Shown: in pieces, positions 17,701 to 24,866 of the stretch | Numbering within the stretch: position 1 is the stretch's first letter | Layout of the letters: each line of letters starts with the position of its first letter | The notes under the pieces: generated by a model | Told to the model about the DNA's origin: nothing | What the model saw: only the letters and a program-made list of their open reading frames with translations | Database searches by the model: none | Made by a program: the position numbers and the translations under genes | NCBI RefSeq assembly: GCF_003284935.1 | Contig: NZ_QMEV01000003.1 | Location: 122,847-186,846, forward strand | Length of the DNA stretch: 64,000 bases | From: Mycobacterium colombiense | GTDB lineage: Bacteria; Actinomycetota; Actinomycetes; Mycobacteriales; Mycobacteriaceae | Direction: 5' to 3'

Positions 17701-18663
17701 GGCACCGCCCAAAGCCTCTGCGGTGTCCCGGATCTCGCGTTCGCCCGACAGGAAGACGAGGATGTCCCCCGGCGGCTCGGCCTCCAGTTCGGCGATGGCG
17801 TCGACGATCGCCTCGACCTCGTCGCGGGTCTCGGTGCGCACGATCTCGTGGTCGGGGTCGTCGGGATCGTCGCCCGACGCGGCGGGCACGGCGACCTCCA
17901 GCGGTCGGTAGCGCACCTCGACCGGATACGTCCGCCCCGACACCTCGATGATCGGTACGCCGCCGCTGAAGTGGTCCGCGAACCGCTGCGGCTCGATGGT
18001 CGCCGAGGTGACGATCACCTTCAGGTCGGGCCGGCGCGGCAGCAGCTCGCGCAGGTAGCCGAGCAGGAAATCGACGTTGAGGCTGCGCTCGTGGGCCTCG
18101 TCGAGGATCAGGGTGTCGTAGCGCAGCAGGCGACGGTCGCGCTGGATCTCGGCGAGCAGGATGCCGTCGGTCATCAGCTTGATCAGCGTGCGGTCGCTGA
18201 CCTGGTCGGTGAACCGCACCGTGTAGCCGACGATGTCGCCGAGCGGGCTGTCCAGCTCGTCGGCGATGCGCTGCGCGACGGTGCGCGCGGCCAGCCGGCG
18301 GGGCTGGGTGTGCCCGATGGTCCCGCGGATGCCGCGGCCGGCCTCCAGGCAGATCTTGGGCAGCTGGGTGGTCTTCCCGGACCCGGTCTCCCCGGCGATC
18401 ACCACCACCTGATTCGCGCGGATCGCCTCGGCGATTTCCTGCCGCCGCTCGCTGACCGGCAGGTCGGGATAGGCGATCGCGGGCACGGCGGCCTGACGGG
18501 CCGCGACGACCGCATGCGCGGCCGCGATCTGGTCGGCCAGCTGGCGCAGCTTCTCGGGTGGGCCCCCGTGCAGATTCCTCAGGCGCCGGCCGAACCGCGC
18601 GGCGTCACGCAGCGTCACACCGTCGAGCTGAGTGCGCAACTGCGCTGCAGACGGTTCGGCCAC
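14752..18663 (-). CDS. hrpA: ATP-dependent RNA helicase HrpA
   Basis: 1303-residue DEAH/RHA helicase, the normal HrpA length. It contains Walker A GETGSGKTTQ, DEAH in LILDEAHERSLN, SAT in VTSATI, motif VI QRAGRCGR, an HA2 region, then the OB-fold and the long HrpA-specific C-terminal domain (DUF3418) with ...AFDLDKLPSHLRVTF. In E. coli HrpA resolves stalled or colliding ribosomes on mRNA. The frame stays open a further 1.1 kb upstream across the YihY gene, so that extension is an artefact. GTG 18663 (VAEPSAAQL) gives the family N-terminus; GTG 18696 is possible. Confidence 0.93.
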   Translation of the reverse strand: MAEPSAAQLRTQLDGVTLRDAARFGRRLRNLHGGPPEKLRQLADQIAAAHAVVAARQAAVPAIAYPDLPVSERRQEIAEAIRANQVVVIAGETGSGKTTQLPKICLEAGRGIRGTIGHTQPRRLAARTVAQRIADELDSPLGDIVGYTVRFTDQVSDRTLIKLMTDGILLAEIQRDRRLLRYDTLILDEAHERSLNVDFLLGYLRELLPRRPDLKVIVTSATIEPQRFADHFSGGVPIIEVSGRTYPVEVRYRPLEVAVPAASGDDPDDPDHEIVRTETRDEVEAIVDAIAELEAEPPGDILVFLSGEREIRDTAEALGGALKHTEVLPLYARLPTAEQQKVFAPHTGRRVVLATNVAETSLTVPGIRYVIDPGNARISRYSRRLKVQRLPIEPISQASAAQRAGRCGRVAPGVCIRLYAEQDFAARPRYTDPEILRTNLAAVLLQMAALQLGDIEKFPFLDPPDRRSVRDGVQLLQELGAFDQHGAITDLGRRLARLPVDPRLGRMILQAQTEGCVPEMLVLAAALTIPDPRERPSDREEAARQKHARFADEHSDFMSYLNLWRYLREQRKSLSGNAFRRMCRSEFLHYLRIREWQDLVGQLRSIARDLGIVEDPSDAPADPARVHAALLAGLLSHVGMRREDTREYLGARNSHFVLAPGSALTKRPPRWVVVAELVETSRLYGRTAARIQPEVVERVAGDLAQRAYSEPHWDAQRGEVMAYERVTLYGLPLVARRRVGYARIEPAVARELFIRHALVEGDWHTRHRFFGDNARLRTELEDLEERARRRDLLVGDDEIYALYDARIPADVVSARNFDAWWKKQRHKTPDLLTFTRADLLRTHETADADRPTTWRTGDVALPLTYRFDPGAADDGVTVHVPIDVLARLGGDEFAWQVPALREELVTALIRSLPKDLRRNFVPAPDTARAVLAAIDPGGEPLLPALQRELRRRTGVLVPVDAFDLDKLPSHLRVTFAVESGDGGELARGKDLRALQERLTTPARQAVTRAVAGDLERTGLRGWPEDLDELPRVVERTVAGRTVRGFPAFVDADGGVSLRVFATSSEQEQAMRPGIRRLVRLSVASPAKAIARQLDPRTRLVLGTNPDGDLSALLDDCADAAADVLVPAPVWTRAEFTELQQRAAKSLSPTTVDVVGRVEKVLAAAQDVQLLVPANPPAAQADAVADIRAQLGRLLPAGFVTSTGAAHLADLTRYLIAIRRRLESLARAVQADRERMQRVHAVQDAYAELLRALPQEASTAPDVRDVSRQIEELRVSLWAQQLGTPRPVSEQRIYRAIDALRDRW

Positions 18664-18801
18664 CCCGCACAGAATAGGCACCCGAACGGCCGTCACCCCA
18701 ACGCGCCGGGGCGGCCGGCGGGGTTGGCGGCAGCCGAATCCGGGTATCACGTGCCGAGTGCATCGAACGTAGATGCCGGCTTGCGGGGGAAGTGATCGGC
18801 G

Positions 18802-19824
18802 ATGGTCGGTTGGCTGGACAGGCTGCAGCGACGGAATCGCGTCGTCGGCGTGATCGTCGCTGTCGTCTACAAATACAACGACGACCAGGGCGGTTATCTC
18901 GCGGCCCTGATCACCTATTACGGGCTGGTGTCGCTGTTTCCGCTGCTGCTGCTGTTGACCACCGGCCTCGGGGTGGTGCTGGCCGGCAGACCCGATCTCC
19001 AAGCACAGGTGCTGCACAGCACGTTGAGCCAGTTCCCGGTGCTCGGCGACGAGCTGCATCACCCCCAGGGGCTCAGCGGCGGAGCGGTGGGCGTGGCCGT
19101 CGGGCTGCTCGGCGCGCTCTACGGCGGGCTGGGCGTGGGGCAGGCCCTGCAGAACGCGATGGACACGATCTGGGCGGTGCCGAAACACAAGCGCCCCAAC
19201 CCGATTCTGTCCCGGCTGCGCAGCCTGCTGTTGCTGTTGCTGCTCGGCTCGGCCGCCATCGCGGCCACCGTGTTGGCCGCGGCGGGCCACGCCACCGGAG
19301 CGCTTGGCGTGTTCAGCAAGATCGGCCTTGCACTGGCCGCCGTGGCGATCAACGCAATGATCTGCCTGGTGGCCTTTCGCGTCACGACCGCGCGCGCACT
19401 GACATACAGGCAGGTGTGGCCCGGAGCCCTTGCCGCCGCGTTCATTTGGCAGATGCTCCAGTGGTTCGGCGCCGGCTACGTCGCGCACACCGTCAAACGG
19501 GCCAGCGCCACCAATAGCGTGTTCGCGCTGGTGTTGGGGGCATTGGCGTTTCTGTTCCTGGCGTCGGTGGCGCTGGTGATGTGCGCCGAGGTCAACGTCG
19601 TCTTGGTGGAGCGGCTCTACCCGCGCGCGTTGCTCGGCGCATTCAGCGACGACGCGGATCTGACGATGGCGGATCGGCGAACCTACACCAAAAAGGTCAA
19701 AGCCGAACGGGTCAAAGCCTTCGAGCGGGTCCATGTGCATTTCGACGACATCAAACGGTTGCCCTCGAAAACCGTTGGGCGCCTTGGCGTTTTTCATGAC
19801 TTTCGCCGCCCGCGCACGCCATGA
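18802..19824 (+). CDS. YihY/BrkB-family inner-membrane protein
   Basis: 340-residue membrane protein with six hydrophobic segments and the family hallmarks: ALITYYGLVSLFPLLLLL near the start, GALYGGLGVGQALQNAMDTIW in the middle, and the late FLFLASVALVMCAEVN. The C-terminal 60 residues are charged and cytoplasmic. The family was once annotated as ribonuclease BN or virulence factor BrkB. Neither function is supported for most members, and a transport or lipid role is only a guess. The ATG has GGGGGAAGTG upstream. It is divergent from hrpA. Confidence 0.85.
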   Translation: MVGWLDRLQRRNRVVGVIVAVVYKYNDDQGGYLAALITYYGLVSLFPLLLLLTTGLGVVLAGRPDLQAQVLHSTLSQFPVLGDELHHPQGLSGGAVGVAVGLLGALYGGLGVGQALQNAMDTIWAVPKHKRPNPILSRLRSLLLLLLLGSAAIAATVLAAAGHATGALGVFSKIGLALAAVAINAMICLVAFRVTTARALTYRQVWPGALAAAFIWQMLQWFGAGYVAHTVKRASATNSVFALVLGALAFLFLASVALVMCAEVNVVLVERLYPRALLGAFSDDADLTMADRRTYTKKVKAERVKAFERVHVHFDDIKRLPSKTVGRLGVFHDFRRPRTP

Positions 19825-19883
19825 CCAGGGATTGTTCCCCGGCTCATGGCAAGGGCGCGGGCGTGGCGCAATAGTCTGCAGTG

Positions 19884-20657
19884 ATGAGTCTGGTCACCTA
19901 TGAGCAGCACGACCACGTTGCCACGATCACCCTGAACCGTCCCGAGGCGCGCAACGCCATCAACGGCGCGCTGCGCCAGGACCTCAACGCCGCCTGGGAT
20001 CGCTTCCGCGACGACCTGGACGCCTGGGTCGGAATCCTGACGGCCAACGGCGGCGTCTTCTGCGCCGGCGGCGACCTCAAGGACGGGGAGGGCTCGGTCG
20101 GCACCTTCGGTGGCACCTTCTGGGAGAAGCCGACGATCAACTCGTTCGAATCCGGCATGGAATTGTTCAAGCCGACCATCGCCGCCGTGCACGGCCCCTG
20201 CATCGGCTACGGGGTGACCGGGGTGTTGTTCTGCGACTTCGTCATCGCCAGCACCGAGGCCACGTTCTGTTTTCCCGAGGTGTCGATCGGGGTGCCCACC
20301 ATCGTCGGGGCCATCCGGCTGCCCCAGCGGGTGGGCTGGGCCAACGCCATGGAGTTGTTGTTGACCGGAAAACCCATGAGTGCCGAGCGGGCCAAGGAGA
20401 TCGGCCTGGTCTGGAAGCTGGTCGAGCCCGACCAGCTGCAGGCCGAAGCCCAGGCGTGGGCACGCACCCTCACCGAGGCGGCGCCGCTGGCCCAGCGGGC
20501 GACCAAGGAGGTGGCGTGGCGAACCGCGGACATGGGCTGGATCGAATCGGTGCGGTTCGGCGAGACCATGCGCAAGGTGGCCGGTGCGACCGAAGACGTC
20601 GCCGAGGGGCTGCGGGCCTGGGCGGAGAAGCGCAAACCGCAGTGGCGCGGCCGCTGA
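19884..20657 (+). CDS. Enoyl-CoA hydratase/isomerase family protein
   Basis: 257-residue crotonase-fold protein. LNRPEARNAINGALRQDL opens the fold. CAGGDLKDG and HGPCIGYGVTGVLFCD supply the two oxyanion-hole NH groups. FCFPEVSIGVPTIVGA covers the region where hydratase glutamates lie; one Glu (FPEV) is visible and the other position looks non-acidic, so hydration is not certain. It could be a hydratase, isomerase or other CoA-processing crotonase of lipid catabolism. ATG 19884 immediately follows a GTG that could also initiate. Confidence 0.85.
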   Translation: MSLVTYEQHDHVATITLNRPEARNAINGALRQDLNAAWDRFRDDLDAWVGILTANGGVFCAGGDLKDGEGSVGTFGGTFWEKPTINSFESGMELFKPTIAAVHGPCIGYGVTGVLFCDFVIASTEATFCFPEVSIGVPTIVGAIRLPQRVGWANAMELLLTGKPMSAERAKEIGLVWKLVEPDQLQAEAQAWARTLTEAAPLAQRATKEVAWRTADMGWIESVRFGETMRKVAGATEDVAEGLRAWAEKRKPQWRGR

Positions 20658-20723
20658 GGCCTGCGGGCGGTGCCAGAACGCGTGGCGCAGCCGGCCGGGC
20701 CCGGTTCGACCGGGTAGTGGCGA

Positions 20724-21095
20724 ATGGGCGGCGCCGTGGCCTTGACTGGTGGGGTGGGTCAGCGGTCGCGTGACGAACTGGTTCGGGTGCTCGGCGGTGG
20801 CGGCCGCGGCGCCGATCACGCCGAGATCGCCCTCGGCGACGGACCGATCGGGCGCCGGCTGGAGGCGGCTATCCGCGCGTTGACCGAGCATCGCGGGCCC
20901 CGGAGCAGCATCTGCCCGTCGGACGCCGCCCGCGCGCTGGGCGGCGACGACTGGCGGGAGTTGATGGACGACGCCCGCGAGTCCACCCGGCGGCTCGCCA
21001 GGTCGGGTGAGGTGGAGATCACCCAGCGTGGCAACGCCGTCGACCCCGACGGTGACTGGTCCGGACCCATTCGCATCCGCGCCATCCGCTCGTAG
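20724..21095 (+). CDS. DUF3253 domain protein
   Basis: 123 residues. The last 90 match DUF3253: RRLEAAIRALTEHRGPRSS, ICPSDAARALGGDDWRELM, and VEITQRGNAVDPD leading to GPIRIRA. This is a small winged-helix-like domain of unknown function. The first 35 residues are Gly-rich and not typical, so the true start may lie inside, although no better start codon with a ribosome site is visible. Confidence 0.7.
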   Translation: MGGAVALTGGVGQRSRDELVRVLGGGGRGADHAEIALGDGPIGRRLEAAIRALTEHRGPRSSICPSDAARALGGDDWRELMDDARESTRRLARSGEVEITQRGNAVDPDGDWSGPIRIRAIRS

Positions 21096-21201
21096 CCCAT
21101 TGACGTTGGGCGGCAAGGTTATTCGCCAGATCCAAGGCGCCCGGCCGCGCCAGCGCCAACCGCCGGGACCGCCGGAACCGGCGATATGACAGGATTTCGG
21201 C

Positions 21202-21864
21202 ATGAGTGCACGCGGACTTGCTCGCTTGGTTGGTATCCCGGTTCTGATGGTGTGGGCGCTGCTGAGTGCACCCATCGGCGGCCCCACCGCCGCCGCCGAT
21301 CCCTGCTCGGACGTCTCGGTGGTTTTCGCCCGGGGCACCCATCAGGAGCCCGGCCTGGGCAACATCGGACAGGCCTTCGTCGACTCGCTCACCTCGCAGC
21401 TGGGCGGTAAGTCCGTCGACGTCTACGCGGTCAACTACCCGGCCAACGACGACTACCACAACAGCGCCAACGCCGGCGCCAACGACGCAAGCGCGCACAT
21501 CCAGGACGTCATCGCCAGCTGCCCGAACTCCCGCATCGTGCTCGGCGGCTATTCCCAGGGCTCGACGGTGATCGACCTGGCCACCAACGCGCTGCCGCCG
21601 TCGGCGGCGAACCACGTTGCCGCCGTCGCCCTCTTCGGCGAGCCGACCAGTCAGTTCTCCACCATGCTGTGGGGCGGTCAGCCGCTACCGACGATCAATC
21701 CGGCGTACGGCGCCAAGGTCACCAGCCTGTGCGCGCCCGACGACCCGATCTGCTCCGGCGGCGGCAACATCATGGCCCATGTCTCCTACATCGACGCCGG
21801 GATGACCGCCCAGGCCGCCACGTTCGCGGCCAACAGGATCAACCAGGCTTCGCCGCAGACCTGA
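21202..21864 (+). CDS. Secreted cutinase-family esterase/lipase
   Basis: 220-residue alpha/beta hydrolase exported by a signal peptide (about 1-32, PTAAA-DP). The catalytic triad is visible: Ser118 in GGYSQGS, Asp181 in DDPICSGGG, His193 in IMAHVSYIDAG. Four cysteines sit where the two cutinase disulfides form. Mycobacterial cutinases (Cfp21, Culp proteins) hydrolyse lipid esters outside the cell, and several are phospholipases or thioesterases. Length is typical. A second cutinase is at 42550-43248, less than 50 percent similar by eye. Confidence 0.93.
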   Translation: MSARGLARLVGIPVLMVWALLSAPIGGPTAAADPCSDVSVVFARGTHQEPGLGNIGQAFVDSLTSQLGGKSVDVYAVNYPANDDYHNSANAGANDASAHIQDVIASCPNSRIVLGGYSQGSTVIDLATNALPPSAANHVAAVALFGEPTSQFSTMLWGGQPLPTINPAYGAKVTSLCAPDDPICSGGGNIMAHVSYIDAGMTAQAATFAANRINQASPQT

Positions 21865-21870
21865 GGCGCC

Positions 21871-22530
21871 TCAGTCGTTGGCCCGCTCCTCTTGCCGTTG
21901 CCGCTTCTCGGCGGCCGCCAGCTCGGCCACACGATCCGCCTCGGCCCGCTTGCCGGCCGCTTCGCCGAGCTTGTCCTCGGCTTCGTCGACCTTGGCCGCG
22001 GCCTTCTCGGCGGCCTGAGTCCGGTTTTCCACCTGGCGCTTGGCTGACTCGACCCCCTGCTTGCGCTTGGCGGCCGCCTCGTCGGCGCGCTGCTTGGCCG
22101 CGGCGCTCTGCTGCTGCGCCGACTGCGCCGCTTCGCGTTTGCGCCGCTCGGCGTCGATGCGCGCCTCTTTGACCTCCTGTTTGGTGGCGTCCTGCGCCTC
22201 CTCGCGCTCGCGGACCGCCTCGTCGCGGGCGTCCTTGAGCTTCGCGTCGGCCTGTTCCTTCCGGGCCGCAGCCCTGGCGTCCAGTTGAGCGGCCCGTCCC
22301 AGCGCGTCGCTGCGATCGACCAGGGCGGCGCCCCGTTCGACGATCGTCGGGTCGCCGAGCGCGTTGCCCACGGTGCTGTCGAGCATGCCCAGTGAGCGCT
22401 CATAGAGCAGTCGGGCGGGTGCTTCGGTCGGGATCCGGTTGACCACACGATCCTCGATCAACTGCAGCGGGAACCGGGCGAGTTGGTAGTGAAACCGCAG
22501 AACTGCCAACGGGACTTCGGAAATTTTCAT
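21871..22530 (-). CDS. Ala/Glu-rich coiled-coil protein
   Basis: 219 residues. The N-terminal 75 residues are ordered and mildly hydrophobic (LAVLRFHYQLARFPLQLIED; LDSTVGNALGDPTIVERGAAL). The rest is a long highly charged Ala/Glu/Lys/Arg helix with no Pro or Gly breaks. I do not recognise a named family; the composition suggests a cytoplasmic scaffold or envelope-associated filament. AGGAGAAG precedes TTG-ATG. It lies 27 bases downstream of the CsbD-like gene, so the two are one transcription unit. Confidence 0.75.
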   Translation of the reverse strand: MKISEVPLAVLRFHYQLARFPLQLIEDRVVNRIPTEAPARLLYERSLGMLDSTVGNALGDPTIVERGAALVDRSDALGRAAQLDARAAARKEQADAKLKDARDEAVREREEAQDATKQEVKEARIDAERRKREAAQSAQQQSAAAKQRADEAAAKRKQGVESAKRQVENRTQAAEKAAAKVDEAEDKLGEAAGKRAEADRVAELAAAEKRQRQEERAND

Positions 22531-22557
22531 CAACTTCTCCTGTGTGAGGCCCCGCCG

Positions 22558-23115
22558 TCAGGGCAGGTCGGCTTCGTCGGTCACGTTCTGGGCATGGCGT
22601 CGCAGTCGCTCGGCTTCCGACTGGTCGTTGCGGGCCACCTGGACCGAGGTCTGGTGTTCGGCGACGGCGTCGATGATGCCTTCGGACGCTTCGCGGATCT
22701 CCGCCCGCTCTTCGGCCCTGGCTCGTTGAATGTCGCGCTGCGCGTCCACCTCGGCCTGGGTCTTTGCGGCGGTGGCCTGCTGAAGCGCCGCGCGGTCGGC
22801 CGCCCGCTTCTGCGCGGCCTCCTGGGCCTCGATCGAATTCTCGGCGGCCACGGCCTGGGCGTTGGCCGCCAGGCGTTGCTGGGCGCCTTCGATCCTGGCT
22901 TCGGCCGCATCCTCTTGCGCCTGCTTGACCTGGGCTTCGGCCACCGCCTCCGTCGCGTTCGCTTCCTTGCGTGCGTGCGCCTGGGTCTGCTCGAGTTGCC
23001 CCTCGGCGGTCAGCGATTCGTTGCCCGTAACAGCGCCGACGACCTCTTTTGCCTTGCCTTTGATCGAGTCGATCAGGCCCCTGCGCGCTTCGTCGGCCTT
23101 GTTGTGCTCACTCAT
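22558..23115 (-). CDS. CsbD-domain protein with long coiled-coil tail
   Basis: 185 residues. The first 40 are a CsbD-like domain (DEARRGLIDSIKGKAKEVVG, then AVTGNESLTAEGQ), a small stress-induced fold. It continues as about 130 residues of Ala/Glu/Gln-rich helix. Typical CsbD proteins are 60-70 residues, so the extension is the notable part and resembles the helix of its downstream partner. AAGGAGTATTTCG before the ATG is a strong ribosome site and fixes the start at MSEHNKADE. CsbD proteins are stress-sigma-factor controlled in other bacteria; no SigF promoter is evident here. Confidence 0.8.
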   Translation of the reverse strand: MSEHNKADEARRGLIDSIKGKAKEVVGAVTGNESLTAEGQLEQTQAHARKEANATEAVAEAQVKQAQEDAAEARIEGAQQRLAANAQAVAAENSIEAQEAAQKRAADRAALQQATAAKTQAEVDAQRDIQRARAEERAEIREASEGIIDAVAEHQTSVQVARNDQSEAERLRRHAQNVTDEADLP

Positions 23116-23390
23116 CGAAATACTCCTTGAGGGTGGCCAGGAACGTTCGTCCGTGCCAGGTGTGTGATTCCACGGACTGAGCCGCTCAAACATTGGCGTG
23201 TCGCGGGTCACGCGTCGACGACCGGGGTCGGCCGCGCGATTCGTGATGAATCACCAAGCACCACCGCAGTTTTCGCCCCGGGCGGGCCCGGTATCGGGCA
23301 TAAAACGAACGAAATGGCCCCCTCGAGCGGGTCGCCGAGGCCTACCGGGCCATGGGCGCGCGCCGCGCCGGTTCGGCTAACGTCGACCTT

Positions 23391-23645
23391 ATGTCCAAAG
23401 TGTCCGGCAACGACCTGATCGACGACGTCACCCCTGGCGACATCATCGCCGTGGACCGCGGTTCGGGTGAACAGCCCTACAAAGTCGTCTTCAAAGACGC
23501 CAGCGACGCGGGATATCTCCTCACGTTCGAGACCGACCGCGGTGAGACCTTTCAGCTCGACCTGCCCGCCGGCACCAGGGTGACGAGATCGCTCGAGGCC
23601 AAATGGGAGTCCGCGCAAAGTCCCACCCCGAACTCGGAGATCTGA
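23391..23645 (+). CDS. Small conserved protein of unknown function
   Basis: 84 residues: MSKVSGNDLIDDVTPGDIIA, then VDRGSGEQPYKVVFKDASDAG and YLLTFETDRGETFQLDLPAG. Short strands alternate with turns, suggesting a small beta-barrel such as an SH3-like fold. No known motif. The ATG was chosen because the 13 residues before it are Arg/Ala-rich and match the intergenic composition. It is divergent from the CsbD-coiled-coil unit. Confidence 0.6.
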   Translation: MSKVSGNDLIDDVTPGDIIAVDRGSGEQPYKVVFKDASDAGYLLTFETDRGETFQLDLPAGTRVTRSLEAKWESAQSPTPNSEI

Positions 23646-23835
23646 GGCCGCAGTCAGGCGCCCACCCCGGGACCTGTTGAGCGACAGGCCTTTCGAACGA
23701 TCCCCGCCCGCCCTGTGGGCCGGCGCGCGCTGACACCGCCCATGGCGCCAATCGGCGCCGGCAACTGGCGGCTGCGCGCTCGGTTTGGATGGCTCGTGGG
23801 CGGGTACCGCCATGCCCCGACGGAGGGAGCACGCG

Positions 23836-23995
23836 GTGAGCTATCTACAGCCAGCCAAAAACGAAGTGCTGGGCGCGGTCAACACGGTGATCACCTGCCA
23901 TCCCCGATGGCCAGGGCGCGACCGGTCACCATCGCCTGCCCCGTCGAACGGGTCGCGCAATCGTGGTGCGACCCCGACCAACTGTCGGTGGGGCA
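23836..23995 (+). pseudogene. Remnant of an SRPBCC/cyclase-family gene
   Basis: A good ribosome site (GGAGGGAG) precedes GTG 23836 and VSYLQPAKNEVLGAVNTVI. The frame is then lost near 23906. One base to the side, MARARPVTIACPVERVAQSW followed by CDPDQLSV continues the same protein, the start of a mycobacterial SRPBCC (polyketide-cyclase-like) family. Inserting one base after CCCCG joins the halves as HPR-MARARP. After LSV the family sequence stops, and the remaining roughly 100 residues are missing. The gene is dead: one frameshift plus loss of the 3' two-thirds. Confidence 0.6.
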
Positions 23996-24058
23996 TTCGG
24001 GTGGCGATGCGACCGAATGTCCCTCACGCCGCCCGCGACGAAAGGGCCGGAGTCGATC

Positions 24059-24306
24059 ATGACTGCGCAACCGCCCGATCCTGACCCGACGCAGATTCCC
24101 GGGCTGGAGCCCGGAGGGGGCAGCGCGCCGGGCGCCACTCCCCCGGCCGCGCCCCAGACCTCGGGGGTGTCCGCACCACAGCCGCCGAACACCCGCCGCT
24201 TCACTCCCAGTTTCGTGCTGACCGTGGTCGCCGTGTTTTCTTCGTCGTCGCGTTCATCGCGGTGGCGGTGCTGCTGGTGATGAAGATGACCGGGGCGGCC
24301 GGCTAG
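24059..24306 (+). pseudogene. DUF6480-like single-pass membrane protein, frameshifted
   Basis: The first 59 codons encode a Pro/Gly-rich cytoplasmic part (MTAQPPDPDPTQIPGLEPGG ... PNTRRFTPSFVLTVVAV). The frame then breaks at a TTTT run (24235-24238). Adding one T gives VFFFVVAFIAVAVLLVMKM and TGAAG-stop at 24304, the membrane segment expected for this small mycobacterial family. As read, the protein would instead end SSSSRSSRWRCCW without a membrane helix. Because the lesion is in a homopolymer it may be a sequencing or consensus error, slippage variation, or a true mutation. Confidence 0.65.
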
Positions 24307-24370
24307 CGTGCGGAAACCGTTTGCAGCGGCTCGCGATTACGTTGGTCCGCTAGCGGGCATAGCCAAGTGC

Positions 24371-24586
24371 ATGGCCGACGATGCCGCGCAGGCGCCACAG
24401 GAGAATCCGGAAAAGGACCAGTCGCAGTGGGTGACCGGCGATGAGCCCATGACCGGTCCGCAGCGCAGCTACTTGAACACGCTGGCGCAAGAAGCGGGCG
24501 AACAGGTTCCCGACAGTCTCACCAAGGCGCAGGCCTCCAGCCTGATCGAAGAGCTGCAACGACGAACCGGACGGGGCGGCTCGTGA
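24371..24586 (+). CDS. DUF3072 small protein
   Basis: 71 residues. The C-terminal half is a clear DUF3072 domain: EPMTGPQRSYLNTLAQEAGE and a helix with LTKAQASSLIEELQRRTGRG. The N-terminal part is acidic and disordered. The family is widespread in actinobacteria and its function is not established; the fold resembles a DNA- or nucleotide-independent helix-turn motif also seen in DUF3072-containing helicase tails. ATG 24371 is the family start. The stop overlaps the start of the next gene by four bases (GTGA), implying coupled translation. Confidence 0.75.
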   Translation: MADDAAQAPQENPEKDQSQWVTGDEPMTGPQRSYLNTLAQEAGEQVPDSLTKAQASSLIEELQRRTGRGGS

Positions 24587-24834
24587 CCATCGGTGCAGAC
24601 GACGTCCGCCGATTGCTCGCCAGCCAGGACGGGGACACGGCGCTGGTGGTGATCGAGGGGCGTGCCGCGGTCGTCACGCCGGCGGAGCTGAACTCGGACG
24701 AATACCGGGGCGCCCTGCAGGTTGCGACGCGCCAGGAGCTGGTACAGCGAGTCGGGCACGCAGAGCTGTCCGACCGCGAGTTGGCCGAGCAGGCAGAGGA
24801 ACTCGACACGGCGGTGCGCAACCTGGGCGGGTGA
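24583..24834 (+). CDS. Small unknown protein coupled to DUF3072 gene
   Basis: 83 residues: MTIGADDVRRLLASQDGDTA, then LVVIEGRAAVVTPAELNSDE and two C-terminal amphipathic helices. There is no signal, no membrane part and no recognised domain. The GTG start lies inside the stop of the DUF3072 gene, so it has no ribosome site of its own and must be translated by coupling. That argues the two small proteins act together or are needed in similar amounts. Confidence 0.65.
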   Translation: MTIGADDVRRLLASQDGDTALVVIEGRAAVVTPAELNSDEYRGALQVATRQELVQRVGHAELSDRELAEQAEELDTAVRNLGG

Positions 24835-24866
24835 CGCCGCGTCGCGCCGCCGACGCAGACGGTGGT

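Noticed and set aside
18664..19797. Open frame extending hrpA 1.1 kb upstream on the minus strand
   Set aside because: It is antisense to the YihY/BrkB gene, has low-complexity Gln/His/Arg composition and no family match; HrpA already has its full length from GTG 18663.
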